Part shown: positions 23,826-38,463 of the stretch, one piece after another | Layout of the letters: every line of letters begins with the position of its first letter | Position numbering within the stretch: position 1 is the first letter of the stretch | DNA from: Paragyromitra xinjiangensis | Lineage: Eukaryota > Ascomycota > Pezizomycetes > Pezizales > Discinaceae | Direction: 5' to 3' | NCBI GenBank assembly: GCA_038503065.1 | Contig: JBCAMK010000001.1 | Coordinates: forward strand, 992,001 to 1,056,000 | DNA length: 64,000 nucleotides | The notes under the pieces: generated by a model | What the model saw: only the letters and a program-made list of their open reading frames with translations | Told to the model about the DNA's origin: nothing | Database searches by the model: none | Made by a program: the position numbers and the translations under genes

Positions 23826-26800
23826 CTACAAATTTCCACCCAGAATCGCTTCCGTGGCTGCAAATGAAACGTTAGTAAAATAATCATATACTGTAATCGC
23901 ACAAGAAATAGTGACATACCAGAATTGATGTACGCCCTCCTGGCGTCCAAACTCATTCCAAACTTCCTCTCCAATTCCGCTTTGATGCTCTTCTTCGTAA
24001 CAGTCATCAAGTCTGCAGTCCTCAAAATTTCCCGGATCTCCGCAAGTATAGCGTCATCACTTGGCAACTCTAGAGTCGACATCTCCATTTCTCCATTATT
24101 TCCGAAAAATGTTGACCCACGCTGGGACATCATCTCTGAGGGTGCTATGCTCATACGGCTGTGGTTACGCGGCATAGGAACCTCCAATTGTGACATGGGT
24201 CTGCTCTGGTAACCCCACTCAGATTGGGTTGGGGCGTATGACTTAGTACCGTACGAGTAACCGGAGACTTCTGAGCGAGTATCATCCTGACCACGAAGGG
24301 TCTGGGCCTCCCAGAGACCAGCCTGGTAATCTTCCCACTTCTTGCGAGGAATGCTATCAGGGTCGAATTTGCCTTCATCTGAAATAACAATCTTTTGACC
24401 CTTTTCACCAGTGACGATACGGGTGTTACCCCACGAGAAATCGTCCATGTGCCAGAAAGAGTAGAGTGGAAGAGCAAAACTGAAGACCGGAATAGCGACA
24501 ACGTAAAGGATCATCCATCCAATCTGGACGCTGGTTAGTATCAAGTAGCAAAAAGTAGCAAGAAGCAGCTTTTTATACATACCATTTCCCACTTTCTCCT
24601 AAGAGTAAAGATGATAGCTTGTAAACCATAAACCGCAGCAAGCAAAATGAAAGCCATCATCGGCACAACTGAGGAACTGGTAGCAACCATGACGATGAGA
24701 TAGATGATATATGCTACGGTAACCGGTTGGATAACAGTACTGAGCAAATCCAAGAAGACGACGAATCTCATCGAGAAACAACAGAAACCACACAATTGCT
24801 GCATAGGCATCAACTCCATAAGATTGTGCAGAGTAGAATTGATCCATCTACGACGCTGTGACATGAAAATACTCCAAGAATCTGGTGCAATCGTCCAGGC
24901 ATGTGCGTTAAAGATGTACTTGGTCTTATATTGGTTGTGATGCTTAAGCAGTAGAGTTGTTAGGTAACGATCTTCACCGAGATGCAGAAGGTTCTTCATG
25001 TGTAGTGTATCGACGCGAATCTCCGAGTAGGCTTCGACGACTTCCTTGCTAACGAACAGAGGCTTTCCGCTCTCAGCGGCACGAATACGATACATCGTAA
25101 AACAACCAGGCAAACAAGTGACACTACCAAACAAACTTTCGAATGCCTTGGCGAGATTGTGAGAGATGTAGTACTCGTAGACCTGGATCATAGTGATGAA
25201 CGAATGTTTGGCGTTGGTAATGGCAGTTTCTCCACAAAGCGCAATGATTCTCGTGTCAGCAAGGAAAGCGGCAACCATGCGAGTAGCCGAGTCAGGTGCA
25301 ACGACAGTATCGGCATCAATCTGGAACAAGAACTCGTAAAATGTCGGGTTGACGCCAATAATATTCCGAATCTGGTGATGCATTTCCAATTCGAGGGGAC
25401 TCATAGGTAAGTTGTAATGGACCCTGTTGAGGAACCTCATGAGAATCATCTGTGAATCACGCTTTCCGCGATTACCAGGCTTTGAAACTTCTGACGGCTT
25501 GCCAACCTTAACGACAACGAGGAAAGGCACAATGTGGCCCTGGACTTCGAACAATCCTGAGTAAACTTTGCCCATGTTGTGCTGCTTCATGCCTTCTCCG
25601 AGGGATTCAAAGCTCAAAGGTTCTGGATCAACATTGTCCGCTACACCAAGAATATCCAAAACAATTCGGGGGGTAGGCTTGTCGTTTCCTTGACCGATAA
25701 TCATACCGTCGCAGACGACAACCAAAAGCTTGCGCTTATCGTCATATTTCATTCTGGCGAGGGAATCGATAGCACGGCGGAGAGACTCCTCGTCTTCGGT
25801 ATAAGCCGGGACTTGGCACATAATGAATTTATCGAGATTTTCCGGCATGGTCTTCCGGCCGAATTGGAGCGCAGCAAAGAACTTGAACAGGATGACAGAC
25901 ACCATCATAGCCGAGACTGCGAGCAAGAGGTACGTAGCGAACTGACACTTTGGCGAGTTACGGGTGTCGACATTTCCGACGTAAAAAAGGTTGTCGAGGC
26001 AGACTTTCATACGACTCTTGAGATCTGCTCCCAGCGGCAACGCATTCCAGTGCTTGGTGATGTCTTGTCCGGCGAGACCTGAGAAGAGTGCTGTAACCAT
26101 GGGAGACATGAAATCAGTGCTAATGCTAGGAACATCAATCTCGGTACCATCTTCAGGAAGTTGAATTCTTCTTCCACCCTTGTTGTAGTCTGTCATATCG
26201 TAAACGCGGGATCCAAGAATGGCAATATTATTGCTCTTTCCAGCAAGAGTCGAAACATATTGCGGAGAGTACCCAATATTGCCCTTCATGTAGTTGGATT
26301 TAAGGAGAATCATTTGCTCATAAAACCAGTCTGGGCGAGAATCGTTCCTGAAACTTCTGAAATCGTGATACTTAGCGTTCTTATCAATAGTTCTGTCGGC
26401 CGTAGCATTTGTTCCCATGAAGTCAATCGTAACATAGGGGCTGACAGAGCCGTCGACACCATTACACAAGGCTGAGACCTGAACGGGAAACAATGGAGTA
26501 GCGTCCCGTCCACCGTACGCCAAAATATTCTTCTGTTGAACAAGTGGCGGGTAATGGGTCGGAGCGTAGGCTGTCAAATCGAAGACAAGACCACGGATGG
26601 CAACGTAAGCCGTGTTTTGCATATGGTTCTGGCCACCAGAGTGAGATGCCAATTCTTGCAGAGTAAAAACGTTTTGTTTGGGACAAATCAACTTTGGAAA
26701 GAAGACTAGACACAACGAATTAGCTGCCTTGTAAAATCCAGAGCGTTTTCAAGTGCGATAGAAAACTTACTCAGGAAGAAAACAGACAACAAGCACATGA

Positions 26801-29679
26801 ACCAAATCATGAAATTGATAGCAAGCTTCTCGCGCCATGCAATCTGGATATCCTTTCGCTTCATGCCTCCAATCCAACGAAGTGCAAAATCAGGAATGAA
26901 CCATGTGAGAGCCCAAACCATGAACATCCACCTCTTGCGGCCACGACTGACTGGAAGTTCCTCGATCTCTTGCTCTCTTGCTGCTGCGCCCTTCTCAGCC
27001 ATTTGTTCTCGGGTATCGAAGTTTTTGAACATGTCGCCAGAGTGAAAGGCGGATGCTGCAGCTTCAGACCTCAAATCATCTGAGCGTGTGAAGTAACCAC
27101 CCTTTCCAGGGTCGCCTGTGCCGTATATGTGGGTGCCCAACCCGCCAGGACTACCAGTTCCATGACCCGGAATTAATCGTACTCTCGAATCTGAACCTCC
27201 AAATAACCCACCACCAGTACCCCTAGCTGTCTCACCAACCGGTGTCATGGGAGTACTTCCGGCATCATCGCCATCAGTTAAGAATCCCGCTCCAGAAGGA
27301 GATCTTCTGGCACCACCGTGTTCACCGATGTTCGCAATTTCAGTCCAACAACGCTCGCTTAAGAAAACACCTGTAGCTCCTACCCTCGCCTCGTTCATAG
27401 GCCAATTCTTCTCCTCAACTACCAACTCCGCTTTCTCTTTTTCACTACCAACGATAATATTCTCAGCCTCTGCAAGGCCTAGAAACTCCCCGAACGGCAA
27501 GAAAACTGAAAAGTCCGCATTTCGCACTCTTTGCGAGATCTCAGCAATTCCGAATGTTCGAATTTGGGTGCGAACACATTTCGAATCAAATTGATTGGCA
27601 ATTCTTCGGTCATTGGGCTTGAGGCAAAATACAAAATAGGGATTTGTGTTTGTTCCAGTAAGAGACCTCGTAACGGTATCCAAGGCACTAACAAACTGAG
27701 CTGCAGCACCTTGATCGGGTGAGGAGACTGTAACCTCGGTTGTTGATTCGAGCACTGCGGTCTTTGAATCTCCACTAGCACCTCTAATATTTGGTCTCTC
27801 ACCCTTCTTCCTCATAACACTAGGCATTCGTAACGGGCGAGATGAGATCTGTCCCTGCATAATAGCGGTTTTTTCACGAGGATGCTGTACCGTTGTCACA
27901 GCTTTGCTAGTAAAAAGATCTGTTACGAACTCGCTAGTCGTGCCGCGGAAGAGGTTCATGAGATCGCCAGAGATGACTTCGCCATTTTCCTCGATAAGAC
28001 TGGTAACAGGATAATCGACCTCTCCTGCAAAATGCTTAATAGTGAAGCAGTTGGAAGCAGAGCTGAAATTAGCGCCCGCGGGGGCGGTTCCAATCGTGAT
28101 CGCAGAATTGTTTTTCGAGTCGAATCTCTTCTTCAAGCTCTCGAGGAATTGCGTATCCGTCTTGCCACGCTTTGTTTGATCATCGAGGATGCTCAAAAGA
28201 CCATTTCCGTGCTTCAGTAGCCCTCGAACTGCGTCCGAATTGTCGAAGTAACTTGTTGCAGTAACACCGACTTCTTCGCTCTCAAGTTGCTCGGCCCTTC
28301 GGTCAAAAAAGCTTTGGAGACAGAAGTTGTACAAACTTTCCGTGGCTGAATTGTTCAGTAGTTGATCTAATGTGCTCCCGGTTGAAGAAACTTGGGAGAA
28401 ACCAGGGAAGTCAATGATCGAGATAGTGTTGGCAACGGCGTCTTCCACAGCGCACAACCTCTCATTGGCAGACTCGATGATCCAAGCTACAAGAAGCGAA
28501 TAGAGGGTTCTTGCCAACTCATCCGCATGAGCTCTAGCGCCCTTTGCGTCCAGCATGACAGTGACACGTTCGCGATTCAAGGTCTTTGTCTTATAGCTAA
28601 GACTGTTCTCCATAGCCTCTTGACTAACGCCCAAGAAGGCAGCAATGACACCTAATACTTCCTTATTTTTCACTACAACTACCGCATCTCCGCCCTCCAT
28701 TGCACCAGAATCCTCTCCCTTAGCCATGGCATGCGAATTGGCAAAATCAAGCTGACCGATGTGAAGAATTGTAGCAAGCATTTGGCATATCTCAGCAATT
28801 TCTTGACGAGGAAACTCAAGCTTTCGCAAGGCAGTCTTAAAGTGGGCGAAACCCTCCGAGTCGTTGATGCCCACTTTGAGCTGCGTTGGGTGGCCCAGGT
28901 ACCGCCATCTCTTTTGGCCGCCCGCGTTTCTCAAATCACCACTGCTGTGCCTATTTCCCGCGGCAGCCGTGGCTGGAGTGTTCAACCCAAGATGAGACTT
29001 CTCAGCATCTGACGTCCCAGCAAGCAGGTAGTACAGAATATGGAAATTTCTCTCTCCAGTTGGCACCCCAGCAACGCGAGAGCGTTCCAAACGATGATCC
29101 AAAAGTTTTCCTCCAATCAGCGTCTGGGAGACGTTATCGTATTGCAGCTCGAGGAAAAGTCCAGCCTTAGAAGCAGTAGGCGTGGTAAGAGATTTGGTTG
29201 TTGTTAGGGAGTCGAAAAGGAAGGTAAACAGAGAAATCTTCTGGGATAGTGGGGTTGAGGTAAATGATAAGAGATGAGACAAGAGATGTGATCGTAGGGT
29301 TGTCTTTCCAGATCCGGATTCACCTCTGTAATACCAAATTAGCAATATTCAACAAAACACTATTTCTTATGCTCGAGTCCATCTCGTATGTCAAATTCTA
29401 GTTCGAATTATCCACTTACAGAAAAAGAACTGCTTGGTTTTCTCCTCTCCCACCTAGCCGTCTCCACATACGGGAAGCCAATGCCTCCAACTCAACGCTT
29501 GCGGCATCTGGGGAGGTATAAGTGTTCAACGCAACGATGGCATGGGAGCTGATAGTAGCAGTAGGCAAAGCCAAATGAAAACGGGAAGCCAAGTGAGCAG
29601 TAATGTGAGTGTCCGATTGAAGGTGAGCCGGCAACGAAGGCAACGAAGGCTGGGACTGGGGAGTTTGCTGTTGAGCCAT
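23826..29679 (-). CDS. Class V chitin synthase with myosin-like motor domain
   Basis: Polymerises UDP-GlcNAc into cell-wall chitin at hyphal tips. Inferred exons are 29679-29420, 29325-26771, 26705-24583, 24523-23920 and 23857-23826, giving 1857 residues, the usual class V size. The N-terminal motor domain carries the P-loop [10 protein letters not shown] (about residue 87), formed across the first splice junction. It is followed by membrane spans and a cytochrome-b5-like domain ([12 protein letters not shown]). The GT2 catalytic domain has [26 protein letters not shown] and [10 protein letters not shown] (QRRRW near residue 1555), then C-terminal spans. A DEK-C domain ends YINSATEAIL. The class is called from the motor with an intact P-loop. 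Partner gene: the divergent class VII synthase at 32041. Confidence 0.96.
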
Positions 29680-32040
29680 CGTGGCTGCAGTTGGACTACG
29701 CCGTCGAGGGGGATGGAAACCCCCGAGCGAGTTGGGGTATTAGGAAATTAAGTGATGACGGTTGTAAACACCGACAGTATTCTGATGCTAATGTTGATGG
29801 GAATAACGAAACGAATGGAGAGGAATGTTTACGAGTGTGAGGAGGAACAGGAGCGACAAGACAAAGTCGTTTTCGTGGGTCGTGAGGTGAGGGACGAGAA
29901 AAACAAAACCCAGGAGGTAACGTGGGAGAGGAATACACAAAAAGGAGCACGAAAGCAACGCAGCAGGAATGCAATATGCAAGCGAGCGTATAGGCAACGG
30001 CAACAAAACAAAACGAAGGTAATGAAGGTACGAAGCAACCGTACTCAATCAAGCCAGTGGACAAGAAGCAGCAACACCCAACAAGAGACGCAGCTGGATG
30101 AGGGAGGAAGACGAAGGAGAGAAAAATCCAATGACCACGATCAATAGTAATTATGCCAAAGTCTGGTTGTTTTGCCTTTGATTGGTGATGCTTTTTGCCC
30201 TCTTCTCCCGTTTCCCGTCGCTTTTCCCTCCCTTCGGATTCTTGACCCAGACTGGCCTGATTGCGGGTCAGGGAACTATGATGTTTAGGGAAACTTCAAA
30301 AAAATTCGCTCTGTTATTGTTACCATCTTTCCTTTCACGGCAAAAAGTTGATATGCTGGGATCATGATCCCTGCTGTTCCCTTTAAGTCCCAGTTCCCCC
30401 GATCGGGGTCTTTCTTTTGCCACACCGTCCCGCTGTGATATTTCTGGAAGCACCCCCTGCCTGAGCTTTTGGTTAAGACTCAAAGGTTCCCCTATCCACA
30501 ATAGGGTGATCACGATATCTACCCGAATCATGCCGCAACTTTCTCCTACCAATGTGATATTCTGCGACGCCATCAGGGAGCAGTTAGCTAGGGAGATTTT
30601 TTTTCGCGCAAAGTGATGGCCTACCACTGTTTGTTGACAGTTGTGCTTTGTGTATGTCCCAAGACAGAACGTCGATCAGCACCCTACACTTCCGGTTCCA
30701 AAAATAGGGGCACTCTAAGAAGCTTACACCCATGTCTCAGCTCACTCTCGATCCTATTCAAAACAAAAACAAAACCTTTCTTTTTCCCGCCGTGTTTTCC
30801 TGGAGACCTTACGCACGGTCCGGCAGCTCGCCAACCCGACCGAGACAGGGGTATCTGCCTGCTTGGGAAAGGATCACTCGGCTCAGGGGGATTGTTATTC
30901 GTCATACATTCTCCAAATTCACTGTGGCGTTATATTTAGAACAGCCAGCAGGTCAGCGCAGGAACTATTTGAGGTCTTGGCGACCCAGATCTTGTGCTTC
31001 TTTCCCGTTCATATTCGTTTCGTTTTTGTGCTTCAACACGTTCGCGTGCTGTCGAAGCTGAAAACGTAAAAGATCACGATGTTAAGAGAAGGGGGCTGTA
31101 CAGTCAGGAAGTGTATTTCGATAAAAATAAGAACCCAAAGGCAGAAAGTGTCTGTTAACACGAGATATCGAAAATCGTGTGTGTGGTCTGCTCAGGTGGA
31201 TAGTTTACTTTTAGAGTAGGAGGTTTGACGAAAATTAGAACGATCGGTTAGCGTTAGTAGAGGCCAAATTTCGAGTGATATGCCACCGTTTGAGCGGGAA
31301 CATCAGAAGCGGTTGGAACAACCGATTCTTCCACAAAACATCCAAGCGGTCGTTTTGCCAGCATCGTTTTGCCCGGAAGTGATCACTGTGGGGAGGAACA
31401 AGATTCCATCAAGACTCGAGAAAAGAGAGGAAAGAGACAGAGAACATTCCATTCTTCTCAGCTCTCTCATTCTTGTAGTCCGCCCTGCAACACCGTTTTG
31501 TTGTTGTTTGTTGATTTTTCTTGACACTCGTTTCTTCATCCCACACCCACCATCGCTCGCTACTGCCTACGGGTCTGCTTACTGCCGTCCCTCACTTTCG
31601 CTGTTGTGACCTGATTCCTATTTCGGTCCTCTGGGAAGAAAAGGGGAAAATTCGACCGCTGCATCTTGCTCGATAGATACACTTTGCTTGCCGCAGCAAC
31701 CATCGACCACCTTTCAGCTTTATTTACTAGTTGACATTCGGGAACGTCCTCTTGTCTTCACCGTATCACAACAACAACTCATACACTCGCTTGGCTTAGA
31801 ATTTTATTGGCCTCTTAATTGTTGTTTTTGTTTTCTATTTTGTTTTTATTTTTTCTTTCGTTGGCTGTGTTGAGATATCACTTGCAAGACAGTGGTGCCT
31901 CTCTACCAGTTGCACAACGGGAGGTTTTCCTCGACATAGAAGTGATTTTTGCAGTAGGCTTCTCCCCACCATAATTTCCCATTCCATCTCCTCCCCAAAA
32001 ACTTTGTTGACCGAAGTCATTTCTCAACAGCTTCTTCAAC
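29680..32040. promoter_or_regulatory. Shared divergent promoter region of the two chitin synthases
   Basis: 2.36 kb separates the two start codons, and no supported gene lies inside. Long pyrimidine-rich tracts precede the class VII start (about 31700-31870), and CA/GA-rich sequence precedes the class V start. Both are typical of long fungal 5' leaders. No specific factor site can be claimed. Confidence 0.6.
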
Positions 32041-35000
32041 ATGTCGTTCTCTAATCGGCACTCTATATACTCGACGACGTCCGCTTCGCCGTACGCTAAC
32101 GTCCAACAACAACAACAAGGTGGAGGGCAAGTTACAACTTCTAACCTGCTCTCGGCTCTTCACAACTCGTATCAATCAGGTGTTCCTCATACTCTCGATG
32201 CTAGTACGACATTGGTTGTGAATTCTGGCAATGGCTTGGGGAATGCAGGATATGGTGGTGGGGTCATTGATGAAAATGTGGGAACAAGAGCCTGGGAGCA
32301 TGCTCGGAGACGAGCAGAGGATCAAACTATTTTGTTAGGGTGAGTAGTTTTGCTCCTCTCCTTTTTGTTTTATGGCTAGAGTTGCTCCTCTTGGTTCGCT
32401 AGCGAAAGTTTGCTGGGATTTGCATCTTGGTCATTTTTATGTGGGAATCTCCAGTCTTGCTAACATTGTCATAGATCACTCCATTCTCACTCACCTTCTC
32501 TCTTGACCCCAATCTTGGGAACCTTACCATCACCACCTGATATCCTCACAAATGCCCTCGGTCTGATTTCTGCATTCACTTCGTGTCTTACACCTTCATC
32601 TCCATTTTCCGTGCCATACCATAATGGCTTAATAGTCTCTCTTCAAATCTCGCTTGCCGGAAATATCACGGGCGCTCATATTTCCTTGTCAACGGCTGGT
32701 ATCGATACTGCCAATGGTCTTCTCCAAATTCCTGCCAAAGATGGCTTTCGAGCGTTCGATGTCTTTTACTATCTACTTTCGCAAGCATCAACACCAGCGG
32801 AAAGACAAGGTCTTGGCTTGCAATCACCTGAGAAGTATGCGCTCCTAGCGAGGAGCGGGACGTACTACCTCCCGAGCTATCTACCAACCGCGGACGATTC
32901 GGCAGCAGCGGAAGATTGGAGGGCGAATCTCAGAGCTATAGGGATCAAAGGGAGCCTTTTGCGAGGTCTTCTCTCTTCTCTTGCCGGAATCCTTAAACTT
33001 GGGAATTCTGTTGGTTTGTTGGTAGACGAAGATGTGGTCGAGGAGGTCTGCGAAGATGTTTCTGGCCTTGTCGGTATCGAACCGGAAGTGTTGGCCAAGA
33101 AGATGGGGGACACAGAACGAGAAGTCTTCATTGCGGCTGTCTACGAGGCTATTGTTGAGTGGATTGTTGCAAAATCGAACGAGGCCATCGCCGCCGATTT
33201 TGAGGCAAGGAAAGAGAATGAGTCCAGCTCTGACGGAAGCGAGGGCGACACAGTCCAAATCAACATCCTCGAACTGCCTAATGAAAAAATGGCAAAGGCT
33301 TTGTGTCTCAAAGGCGTATTCGATGATGAAAGCGGTCTTAATGTCGAAATGAGAATGGACGGAGTTCAAATGCCGAACACGAGCGGAACTGTAATCAGGG
33401 AGATGAAGAGTGCATGGAATGAGGCCGAGGCTGCGGGTCTTGTGGGCTTGAGCAGGGATCGAGAGTACGAGAGGGATCGAAAGGAGAATGTAATCGAGAA
33501 AGGTGGTCGGGAAGTCGAAGAGGGAGGGTTTTTGAAAGAGCTGCTTTTCCCTACGGAATTTGGGAGGGACGCTGATGCGATTAAAGTTGATGTTATGCAA
33601 CTACTTGCAGCTAGCAGAGTTTGGTGGCATTTGAACCTCTCGCCTTCAGATGAACCAATTACTGGACAGCAACAGGCGCCGTGGTCAGCTTCTGCTGTTA
33701 GTAAACAGCTGCGAAGCTGGAGACTGCCTGAGTGGGGGAATCGCAGAACTAAACATCTTGACTTCACTGCCGACTTTGATTTTGACGAATTTTCTGTTCG
33801 ATACGCTCCCCTTGGCTGCTCAGCTGGCAGGGATGGTGTAGAAAGCTGGGTCATGGAGAGGGGCTGGAGCAATGGTGAAGTGATCGTTGGGAATGAGAGA
33901 GTGTGGATGCGGGAAGGAAGTTGGTGGGAGGCTGAGAACATGCTTGACTTGAAGCAACCAGGTGTTCCACCTGGCATGATGGGGATGGGTGCGGGCCCAA
34001 TGGACACGGGATACACTTCAAACACCAACGGCAGCAGTTATTTCGGTCCTATGGGTGGAGTGCAGCCCCTTACTCCTGGTGCGTCAAGAGATAATCTGCT
34101 TCGGCAGCAGAGCACTATGAGTGGTATTATGCCTAGCAGCTCACCACTTGCTCAGGGCGCCATGGCTAGTGGCGATGGAGACGGCCCGGGAATGTCTAAA
34201 TACGATGAAGCCCACTATTCCGGGAAACTAGATCCGGAAATAGCAGATCCCAAACACATAGAAGAGCATCCAACATCGAAAACCCGTAAGATATGGGTTG
34301 CAACAGTGTGGGCTCTTACTTGGTGGATTCCAAGTTTCATGTTGCGATATATTGGAAGAATGAAGCGGCCAGACGTCAGAATGGCTTGGAGGGAGAAATT
34401 TGTGTTGTGCTTGTTTATTTTCTTGTTCAATGCTGTTGTCATTTTTTGGATTGCCGTGTTCTCGAGGCTAGTTTGCCCGAATTACGACAAAGCGTGGAAT
34501 ACGAGGGAGGTATCGTATCATACGGGTGATAGCGACTACTGGGTCAGCATTCGCGGTTATGTTTATGATTTCACTTCGTTCTGGACTCTTCAGCACAGCG
34601 ACAACAATATCGACACTACTAGGGACAATATGATACAATTCGCTGGACTGGATCTATCGGCCTACTTTCCGCCGCCAATTTATCTAGCTTGTTCTGGCTT
34701 GGTTTCTTCGGATATTGTCACGATGCAGTACAACGATACTACTGCTCAACAGTTCGCTATTGGTGTCCACAACTCTGGCCCTCGTCTCGCTCAATTGACC
34801 ACTTCAAAACTTCATTCAGCAAACTGGTATTCACAGCGATTTCTTCCATTCATCAAAGATTACCATAAGGGGGACCTTGTTTGGGATAAGAAAAATATAA
34901 AGTCGATTGGAGTAGCTGATAACAAGCCTTGGGGCATTATCAATGACAAGATATATGATCTTACGGATTATTTTTATACTGCCAAGCTGAACCCGAATAC

Positions 35001-37531
35001 TGGTGCCGCTGGTGTTACGAGTTACAATTATTTAGACCCAACGCTTGAGGATATTTTCACCAATAATCCCGGCTCAGACGTCACGAGTTTGTTCATGGAG
35101 CAGCTCAATGCTACCACTCGTGAGTCTAACATGAGGTGTCTCAACAATCTCTTCTACAAAGGACGAACAGATTTCCGGAAGACCGCCAAGTGTCAGTTCA
35201 ATAGTTATATCCTTCCTATCTTTGCCGGTATCATTGCGTCTGTCATCCTTGTCAAGTTTTTGGCTGCCCTTCAACTTGGTTCCAAGCGCCGCCCGGCGAT
35301 GCAAGACAAGTTTGTCATCTGCCAAATTCCTGCATACACCGAAGGCGAAGATCAATTGAGGAAGGCGCTCGACTCTCTTACCGCCTTGAACTATGATAAC
35401 AAGAGGAAATTGCTTTGTGTCGTTTGCGACGGTATGATTGTCGGCGGTGGTAACGATAGGCCTACACCTAATATTGTCCTTGATATTCTCGGTGTTGATC
35501 CGAAAATCGAACCCCCTGCCCTACCCTTCAAGTCTGTTGGTGATGGGAGTGCACAGTTGAACTACGGAAAGGTTTATTCTGGGCTTTACGAGTATGAAGG
35601 ATGTGTTGTTCCGTACATCGTCGTTGTCAAAGTTGGAAAGCCCTCCGAGCATGGCAAATCGAAGCCTGGTAATCGTGGTAAACGTGACTCGCAGATTCTT
35701 CTTCTCGACTTCCTTAATCGTGTTCACCACCGCACTCCTATGTCCCCGCTCCAACTTGAGATGTTCCATCAAATCAACAATATCATTGGTGTTGATCCAG
35801 AGCTTTATGAATATCTTCTCATGGTTGACGCTGATACTAGCGTTAAGGAGGATGCATTGAATCGGTTGGTTGCCGCTTGTGCGAACGATGCAAAGATTGC
35901 CGGTATCTGCGGTGAGACAAGTTTGGAGAATGAAGAGAGGTCTTGGTGGACGATGATTCAAGTTTACGAATACTATATCTCTCATCATCTCGCAAAGGCT
36001 TTCGAAAGTTTGTTCGGATCTGTTACTTGTTTGCCTGGATGGTAAGATAAGCTGCTCCTCACGATAATGAGCCTATTATACTGACTTGACTAGTTTCTGC
36101 ATGTACCGTTTACGTACTCCCGACAAAGGTCGCCCTCTTATCATCTCCAGCAAGATTGTCGAGGAATATTCCGACGGCAATGTTGACACACTCCACAAGA
36201 AGAATCTGCTGTCTCTTGGTGAAGATCGTTACCTCACAACCTTGATGACCAAACATTTCCCGTACATGAGCTACAAGTTCATCCCTGATGCCTATGCCAA
36301 TACTGCTGCGCCTGAGACCTGGAGTGTTCTGTTGTCCCAGAGGCGTCGTTGGATTAACTCTACTGTTCACAACTTGGCAGAACTCTTCTTCCTTAAGGAG
36401 ATGTGTGGATTCTGTTTCTTCTCTATGAGATTCGTTGTCTTCTTGGATTTGATGGGTACTCTTATTCTCCCAGCTACCTGCGTCTACCTTGGATACTTGA
36501 TTTACCTCGTTGCCAGCAAGACTGGACCGTTCCCTATCTTGTCTATTGTCATGATTGCTGTCGTCTATGGTCTTCAAGCTGTTATCTTCATCATTAGACG
36601 GCAGTGGCAACATGTCGGATGGATGATCATCTATCTTCTTGCATTCCCCATTTACTCCTTCGTCCTTCCTGTGTATTCTTTCTGGGCTCAAGATGATTTC
36701 TCCTGGGGTAACACTCGTGTCGTCATTGGCGAAAGTGGTGCGAAAAAGATTGTTGCTACGGATGACGAAGGGTTTGATCCCAAGAGCATCCCTTTGCAAA
36801 CGTGGGACGACTATGCCTCTATCAATGGGCTCCCTGGCAGGCGTGGAGGTGCCCCCGAAAAGTTTGACGGTGCCTACCAGGATGGTCTTGAGCTTGATGA
36901 CATGCAATCGGTTTATTCTTCTGTCAAGCCAGCCTCTACTATCCTCACTGGTCTTCCTAATATGGGCGGGCAGCCGTACATGCCACCGCACTCTCCGGCT
37001 CCATTCAACAGCAACAACAGGCAGTCAAGTTACTCGAATTACACGAACTTCAATGATCCGAATCAACAACAGCACCAACGTTTGATGTCTATGGGAGGTA
37101 TGAGCAATAGGGATTACTGGCAAGACGGACCCCAAAACAACCGACACAGTACTATGAGTGCAGGATTGCCGAGCACGGATAATTTGCTTTCTTTAAACAC
37201 CCCGCCTCCAAGAGCGCCTAGCAGAAGTCCCCTCGGTTTTGCTGGAAGCAGACCGACAAGCACTATGGACTTCATGAGGGTTGGTGGTGGACCGGACGAT
37301 GATTCGATCATCGATGCCATCCGACAAGTCCTGAGGGAGGTGGATCTAGAAACTGTAACGAAGAAGCAAGGTATGTTTTAAAATCTTCATTCTAGTTTAG
37401 CGTTCAGTTACTGACTTTTTCAATCAGTTCGTGCATTGGTTGAGCAGAGGCTGCAAACTGAGTGCCAAGGTGAGAGGCGGGCGTTCTTGGATAAGCACAT
37501 TGATTCCGAGCTGGCGAACATGCCAATGTAA
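32041..37531 (+). CDS. Class VII chitin synthase with motor-like domain lacking the P-loop
   Basis: Partner of the class V enzyme in hyphal wall chitin synthesis. Inferred exons are 32041-32339, 32475-36041, 36094-37370 and 37428-37531, giving 1748 residues. The N-terminus is Gln/Ser-rich, and the following shortened motor-like region has no GESGSGKT P-loop, the feature that separates class VII from class V. Membrane spans and a cytochrome-b5-like region follow ([14 protein letters not shown], then the DLTDYFYT segment). The GT2 domain has [25 protein letters not shown] and [17 protein letters not shown] (QRRRW near residue 1371). The C-terminal DEK-C part includes [20 protein letters not shown]. 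The CLPGCF motif is split by the second intron. Confidence 0.95.
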
Positions 37532-38463
37532 ACCGGTAGCATCGGTATTCACGAACAGTGTTTATTGAGGGTTTGATCAATGGGTTTCATTGTTAGTTTT
37601 TTATTTTTCTTCTTTTCTGTGCTCAATGTCTATTTACTTTACTTTTTTATGTATTACATCGGATTTCTCATATCGCTAACGCGTCATTCTTAAAAAACGG
37701 CAAGTGTGATGAAGGAAGGAGGAACAGATGAAGGATACCTTGCATGGGGCGGTGTGGTTTGGTTGTGATATTGTTGTAATAGCGGGTGGAAGCTGAAGCA
37801 TGGAGTTTTTTATTTTGCATTTTCAAGCCTGTCTCTTTGTACGTGCGTGCATTTGGCGTGCATTTTTTTTATACTCGTGTCAGTCCTGCCTGTCATATAC
37901 CATGTTATTCCTTGGCTCGTTCACCATAAAGTGTGGTCTTCGTTCGTTGTTCGTTCCTGAGGAAGAGTGTATGGAAGTGATATTACGCTCTTTGATCTCT
38001 ACTCCAAGCACCCTTTTGGGGTATACCCTATCGTACATAGAGTTTATTTTGAATCTAGAATCGTGTTTACAGCAAGTGTTGGCTGGGAGAACCTTTCGTA
38101 GTTCCGTGTTCCTGAAAGGATGTGGTGAGATGGCATGCAGTTACATGTACATTACCAATCCATCAACTATATTTTCCTCTACCATTTTTTTCCTCTACCA
38201 AACAGTTTGAATAACACTCGGGCAGGCGCCCAGGCGAGTTTTTAATGTTCTAGCTCTTAGGGGATTGAGATTGGTATCGGGGCTGTACGGTTTGTTTGAC
38301 AATAGTAGATACATGTAGTCACGGGTTATTCGTTAGCTGAAACTATAAACTTGCATAACAAAAATAAGGCAAAACATCCTCCACCCACCTCCTCCCTCAC
38401 CCACCTTTACAACATAATCATCCCTCCCCTGTACTGTATCTTTACCCACACCAGGAGTTCATC
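37532..38463. other. 3' region and spacer after class VII chitin synthase
   Basis: T-rich sequence with short frames only. A 136-codon hydrophobic, Cys-rich frame at 37800-38210 has no protein-like pattern and is treated as chance. Confidence 0.5.

Noticed and set aside
30613..31069. Short plus-strand frames between the chitin synthases
   Set aside because: They overlap each other in different frames with no protein-like pattern, and fit a long promoter or leader better.
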